A stretch of DNA of 37,264 nucleotides, taken from an uncultured Oceanospirillaceae bacterium (GTDB taxonomy: Bacteria; Pseudomonadota; Gammaproteobacteria; Pseudomonadales; Balneatricaceae). The notes beneath the pieces were generated by a model. The model saw only the letters and a list, made by a program, of their open reading frames with translations, had not been told where the DNA came from and did no database searches. A program made the translations under genes and the position numbers. The stretch lies in NCBI GenBank assembly GCA_937138495.1, contig CAKZPE010000031.1:1-37264 (forward strand), read 5' to 3'. Below, in pieces: positions 33,634-37,264 of the stretch (position 1 is its first letter; every line of letters starts with the position of its first letter).

Positions 33634-33939
33634 TCAGTTATTGTTGTTTTGCAATCTGACCAATTCAACTCTTTCCGCATATAGCTTTTTCACAATATCA
33701 TCACTTTTAGCGATTACGACGATCATCCAAATAAATGAAAATGTGACCAGCAGAATGATCGAACCTGTCTCATCAAAAAAGGAAAATACGGCCACAAAAA
33801 TGCTTCCCAGGACTGAGCAGCAAAAAGATGTTTTAACTATCACTTTACACAGCAAAAACTTCCGTACGTCCCGAAAGAAACATAAACCACCCAGCCCTAG
33901 TGAAAAAAACCAGCAAATAAAGATTCCATATAACCACAC
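33634..33939 (-). CDS. Hydrophobic hypothetical protein, possibly the 3' part of a frameshifted gene
   Basis: A 101-codon frame with three hydrophobic helices and a charged tail (SDDIVKKLYAERVELVRLQN). It can only start at a GTG (33939) directly after a TGA and inside the upstream gene, without a clear ribosome site. Its first helix (LYGIFICWFFSLGLGGLCFF) would continue the upstream protein's last helix if one base were gained or lost near 33935. I favour one broken gene over two overlapping ones. Confidence 0.4.
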   Translation of the reverse strand: MWLYGIFICWFFSLGLGGLCFFRDVRKFLLCKVIVKTSFCCSVLGSIFVAVFSFFDETGSIILLVTFSFIWMIVVIAKSDDIVKKLYAERVELVRLQNNNN

Positions 33940-34204
33940 TCAGCCAGAACCCCTGCAACGCGATCAAAACACAGCAACTTAAACTAAAGTCACGCTTAAA
34001 GGCGCGATATATTATCTGCTTCTCGGATATGGACAAGTTTTGCTTCCATGCCTGGTCTTCAGAGTAAGGTTGCAGTCTATCGTGCCTGAGGTGCTTAACC
34101 GCAGTATCAAACTCTGCTTCACAGTCCTGATGTATTTTGCACAACACCAGTTCACCGCTACCCCAGTTAATTCGTGTTGGTTTACCGCACTTCTGACACT
34201 TCAT
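33845..34204 (-). CDS. Zinc-ribbon N-terminus hypothetical protein, C-terminus doubtful
   Basis: A 119-aa frame opening with MKCQKCGKPTRINW, a CXXC zinc-ribbon half, with further cysteines at CKIHQDCEAEF. A helix starting SCCVLIALQGFWLSVV follows, after which the sequence becomes less natural. A frameshift into the frame at 33634-33939 would give a protein of about 190 aa with a zinc ribbon and several TM helices. The ATG overlaps the previous gene's TGA (ATGA), so the pair is coupled. Confidence 0.5.
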   Translation of the reverse strand: MKCQKCGKPTRINWGSGELVLCKIHQDCEAEFDTAVKHLRHDRLQPYSEDQAWKQNLSISEKQIIYRAFKRDFSLSCCVLIALQGFWLSVVIWNLYLLVFFTRAGWFMFLSGRTEVFAV

Positions 34205-34644
34205 CTGAACGATAGCTCCGGACGGAGCGTCTGCAGGTGCTGCCTGATGGTCTGAACGTCATGAAAATAAAAGGACAAGTACTGTTGGTCTTTGATATTC
34301 AGAATCAGCGCGTTGAATATCCATAAATCAAACACCCGTATCTTTTCAATATCGGCAACCGGAAACTCAATCGCATAATCAATAGCTGGTTTCCTATACG
34401 TAAACACACAACCGTCTATCAAAATGTATGAACCAGCCTGAGCAATGCAGAACTGATTCAGCCCTTTACAAGCAACGAGCCCCAGCACGCTTATCAACCA
34501 AAAAACACCAATAAAGATATTAAGGAGCAGATATTCTGTACTGACCTGCCAACACACAGTCGCAATCACAATTGAAATAACACCACAAACAGGCCCAACA
34601 GCCTGATAACGGCTTACATATTCTAAACTCCAGTCAAACCGCAT
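34201..34644 (-). CDS. Hypothetical two-TM membrane protein
   Basis: A 147-aa protein with two N-terminal helices (AVGPVCGVISIVIATVCW and LLLNIFIGVFWLISVLGLVA) and a cytoplasmic domain rich in beta strands, including DGCVFTYRKPAIDYAIEFPV, a layout like small PH-like membrane proteins. AT-rich relative to the metabolic genes. It overlaps the next gene by ATGA. No known family recognised. Confidence 0.6.
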   Translation of the reverse strand: MRFDWSLEYVSRYQAVGPVCGVISIVIATVCWQVSTEYLLLNIFIGVFWLISVLGLVACKGLNQFCIAQAGSYILIDGCVFTYRKPAIDYAIEFPVADIEKIRVFDLWIFNALILNIKDQQYLSFYFHDVQTIRQHLQTLRPELSFR

Positions 34645-34739
34645 CCACCATCCTTAAACCTGATTATCCTTATGTTTCCATTGGCGCATAATATCTTATG
34701 ACCTCAGAGAAATAACAATAATCATGCACTGAAAACACA

Positions 34740-34771
34740 AACAAAAACGCCCGTTACAGGAACGGGCGTTT
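34740..34771 (-). terminator. Rho-independent terminator of ppsA
   Basis: AAACGCCCGTT and AACGGGCGTTT form an 11-bp stem around five bases, followed by a T-run on the minus strand, 23 bp past the ppsA stop. Confidence 0.9.
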
Positions 34772-34793
34772 GTCAGCAGTGTCTTTCTGAGCT

Positions 34794-37169
34794 TTATTCT
34801 GCGGCATCGTCACCGTTGGCAAGGAAGAACCAGGTGTCCAGCACTGTATCCGGGTTGAGGGATACAGAGTCTATACCCTCTTCCATCAGCCAGCGTGCCA
34901 GATCCGGATGGTCTGACGGTCCCTGCCCGCAGATGCCTACATACTTGTTGTGTTTCTTACAGGCCCGGATAGCCATTGCCAGTAACTGACGCACTGCTTC
35001 GTTACGCTCGTCGAACAGATGGGCGATCACACCGGAGTCCCTGTCCAGGCCCAGGGTCAGCTGAGTCAGGTCATTTGAGCCGATAGAGAAACCGTCGAAG
35101 TATTCCAGGAATTCTTCTGCCAGTAAGGCATTGGCCGGCAGTTCGCACATCATAATGATGCGCAGGCCGTTTTCGCCCCGGCGTAAACCATTTTCAGCCA
35201 GTAAGTCGATGACCTGCTTGGCTTCACCCAGTGTACGGACGAAAGGAATCATGATCTCGATGTTGCTGAGCTTCATCTTCTCACGGACATACTTCATGGC
35301 ACGGCATTCAAGCTCGAAGCAGTCACGGAAGCTTTCTGCGATATAACGGCTGGCGCCCCGGAAACCCAGCATCGGGTTTTCTTCCCGGGCTTCGTAGGCA
35401 TCACCGCCAATCAGATGGCCGTATTCATTCGATTTGAAGTCAGACATACGGATGATGACCTTCTTCGGATAAAAGGCCGCTGCCAGGCTGGACATACCTT
35501 CAACCAGCTTGGATACATAAAAATCGATCGGGTCTTTGTAACCCGCCGTACGGCGGTCAATCACCTGCTGTAAACCTTCATTCAGCTGGTCGTAGTTAAG
35601 CAAGGCTTTGGGATGGATGCCGATCATGCGGTTGATGATAAATTCAAGCCGGGCCAGACCCACGCCAGCGTTCGGTAACGCCTGGAAATCGAATGCCCGG
35701 TCCGGGTTACCCACGTTCATCATAATGTCGAACGGCAGAGACGGCATGGAATCAACCCGGTTAGTCTGGTGTTCAAAATCCAGTTTGCCGGAATAGGCCT
35801 TTCCGGTATCACCTTCCGCACAGGATACGGTTACCAGTTGCCCTTCTTTGAGCACTTCAGTCGCATTGCCACAGCCCACGATGGCCGGAATACCCAGTTC
35901 ACGGGCAATAATAGCCGCATGGCAAGTACGGCCGCCCCGGTTAGTAATAATGGCGGAAGCACGTTTCATGACAGGCTCCCAGTCAGGGTCGGTCATATCG
36001 GTAACCAGCACATCACCCGGCTGCACCAGATCCATTTCGGTAATGTCTTCAACCAGACGCACCGGGCCACTGCCGATGCGGTGACCAATAGAACGGCCTT
36101 CGATGACTACTTCACCGGTTTCTTTAAGCAGGTAGCGTTCGATAACAGCATCCTGTGCCCGGCTTTTAACGGTTTCCGGGCGGGCCTGAAGCACATACAG
36201 CAGCCCGTCTTCACCGTCTTTGGCCCATTCAATGTCCATTGGGCAGCCATAGTGCTGCTCAATGGTGACAGCAAGTTTAGCCAGCTCCTGCACATCCGTA
36301 TCATCCAGTGAGAAGCGCATCCGTTCAGTCTGATCGACCGGCACCGTTTTAACACTGCTTTCATCCTCGCCCGCGGCATCGTTATACACCATCTTAATGG
36401 CTTTAGTGCCGAGGTTACGGCGTAACACCGACGGTACGTCCTGACGCAGGGTTGGCTTGTATACGTAAAATTCATCCGGGTTAACCGCGCCCTGCACCAC
36501 CGTTTCACCCAGGCCATAGGCAGATGTGATAAAGACGACATGCTGGAAGCCGGATTCAGTATCCAGAGAGAACATTACACCACTGGTGGCAATATCACTG
36601 CGCACCATACGCTGAATACCGGCAGATAAAGATACCAGGTCATGATCAAAGCCCTGGTGTACCCGGTAAGCAATCGCCCGGTCGTTATACAGAGAAGCAA
36701 ATACAGATTTAATTGCCTGAACGACGGCATCATAGCCCCGCACGTTCAGGAAGGTTTCCTGCTGGCCGGCAAAGGAAGCATCGGGTAAATCTTCAGCGGT
36801 TGCAGACGAGCGAACAGCCACGCTGATGTCCTGGCCGTCGCATAAGTCTTCGTAGGCAGTTTTGATGGCGCTTTCTAACGCTGGCTGCAGAGGCTCAGCT
36901 TCAATCCAGCCGCGGATCTCTGCACCCACCCGGGCCAGTTTGCGAACATCATCAACGTCCAGCGCTGCCAGTGCGGCTGAAATTTTATCACCCAGCTGGT
37001 GATAATTAAGAAATTCGTTAAAGGCTTCAGCCGTCGTGGCAAATCCGCCGGGCACCCTGATACCGGCATCACTTAACTGACTGATCATCTCCCCCAGGGA
37101 GGCATTCTTCCCACCAACTTTATCGACATCCTTCATGCCCACCTGGGCTAACGAAATCACATAGTTGTG
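34794..37169 (-). CDS. ppsA: Phosphoenolpyruvate synthase
   Basis: A 791-aa enzyme converting pyruvate plus ATP to PEP, AMP and phosphate in gluconeogenesis. Domains in order: ATP-binding PPDK N-domain ([35 protein letters not shown]), the swivelling phosphohistidine domain ([20 protein letters not shown], His catalytic) and the C-terminal barrel ([32 protein letters not shown]). The family N-terminus (M-x-x-Y-V-x-S-L) fits a TTG start at 37169 with GGAG seven bases upstream, better than an extension to 37193. The regulator gene often found divergent from ppsA would lie beyond the right edge. It fits growth on C2/C3 acids such as the proposed DMSP products. Confidence 0.95.
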   Translation of the reverse strand, partial: HNYVISLAQVGMKDVDKVGGKNASLGEMISQLSDAGIRVPGGFATTAEAFNEFLNYHQLGDKISAALAALDVDDVRKLARVGAEIRGWIEAEPLQPALESAIKTAYEDLCDGQDISVAVRSSATAEDLPDASFAGQQETFLNVRGYDAVVQAIKSVFASLYNDRAIAYRVHQGFDHDLVSLSAGIQRMVRSDIATSGVMFSLDTESGFQHVVFITSAYGLGETVVQGAVNPDEFYVYKPTLRQDVPSVLRRNLGTKAIKMVYNDAAGEDESSVKTVPVDQTERMRFSLDDTDVQELAKLAVTIEQHYGCPMDIEWAKDGEDGLLYVLQARPETVKSRAQDAVIERYLLKETGEVVIEGRSIGHRIGSGPVRLVEDITEMDLVQPGDVLVTDMTDPDWEPVMKRASAIITNRGGRTCHAAIIARELGIPAIVGCGNATEVLKEGQLVTVSCAEGDTGKAYSGKLDFEHQTNRVDSMPSLPFDIMMNVGNPDRAFDFQALPNAGVGLARLEFIINRMIGIHPKALLNYDQLNEGLQQVIDRRTAGYKDPIDFYVSKLVEGMSSLAAAFYPKKVIIRMSDFKSNEYGHLIGGDAYEAREENPMLGFRGASRYIAESFRDCFELECRAMKYVREKMKLSNIEIMIPFVRTLGEAKQVIDLLAENGLRRGENGLRIIMMCELPANALLAEEFLEYFDGFSIGSNDLTQLTLGLDRDSGVIAHLFDERNEAVRQLLAMAIRACKKHNKYVGICGQGPSDHPDLARWLMEEGIDSVSLNPDTVLDTWFFLANGDDAAE

Positions 37170-37264
37170 CAAAGTCTTTCTCCTTATTGTCATTTGTTCC
37201 GGGGTATGAACACGGTGTGCGCTCAGTTCTGACGGTTGGGTAAACCGTGCGAAGACAAAACACC

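Noticed and set aside
35769..36311. 180-codon plus-strand frame
   Set aside because: Lies opposite the conserved catalytic core of ppsA; composition is that of an antisense shadow.
1..37264. CRISPR array, tRNA, rRNA or prophage
   Set aside because: No regularly spaced repeats, no cloverleaf or rRNA-like sequence, and no phage structural or integrase genes were seen.

Overview
This looks like a chromosomal window from a marine heterotrophic gammaproteobacterium, most likely of the Oceanospirillales type (Amphritea, Neptunomonas or Marinobacterium-like). That placement is an inference from gene content: TRAP and BCCT transporters, a DMSP-demethylase-type enzyme, a GbdR-like regulator, a YcaD-type MFS protein and PEP synthase. 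No rRNA, tRNA or CRISPR array was seen.

Layout. 1-1084: the 3' end of a TRAP transporter permease overlaps a spermidine-synthase-like methyltransferase gene. 1081-3307: a MocR (GntR/aminotransferase) regulator is divergent from a LysE exporter, with a spaced direct repeat between them that is a good operator candidate. 3425-4863: a LysR regulator is divergent from an NTF2-like protein. 4929-6600 is a scar region: a cytochrome c peroxidase beheaded by the end of an IS256-family element, an AT-rich small membrane protein, and a decayed LysR fragment.

6691-15528 is the centrepiece. Six tightly spaced minus-strand genes share one promoter (15499-15528) and one terminator (6695-6725). In transcription order they are a DmdA-type DMSP demethylase, an O-acetylhomoserine sulfhydrylase, an alpha/beta hydrolase, a hydroxyacyl-CoA dehydrogenase/enoyl-CoA hydratase fusion, an acyl-CoA ligase and malonyl-CoA decarboxylase. 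Read together they suggest a compact route that demethylates DMSP, activates methylmercaptopropionate to its CoA ester, splits off and fixes methanethiol, and sends the C3 remainder through malonyl-CoA to acetyl-CoA. The acyl-CoA dehydrogenase of the known Dmd pathway is not in the operon. The BCCT transporter (29431-31011) and the GbdR-like regulator (23251-24369) in the same window could serve uptake and control of such osmolytes.

15529-19660 is an accessory patch, mostly minus strand: a SLATT-like two-TM protein, a tyrosinase, a DUF1761 protein, a broken small lipoprotein with a ten-base homopolymer, and a start-less open frame. Two attC-like sites and several strong palindromes lie between them. 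It resembles a worn cassette cluster without an integrase.

19663-22242: a LysR regulator and a phosphonate-monoester-hydrolase/sulfatase-type enzyme whose leader carries a PhnF/HutC-type palindrome. 22261-31740: CreA, a CHMI-type isomerase, the GbdR-like regulator, an AhpD-like protein, a 975-aa MFS protein with an unusual repetitive acidic tail, the BCCT carrier and YgjP. 31740-37169: a DUF1499 protein, a secreted hypothetical, a poorly conserved AT-rich trio, and ppsA (PEP synthase) running in from the right edge.
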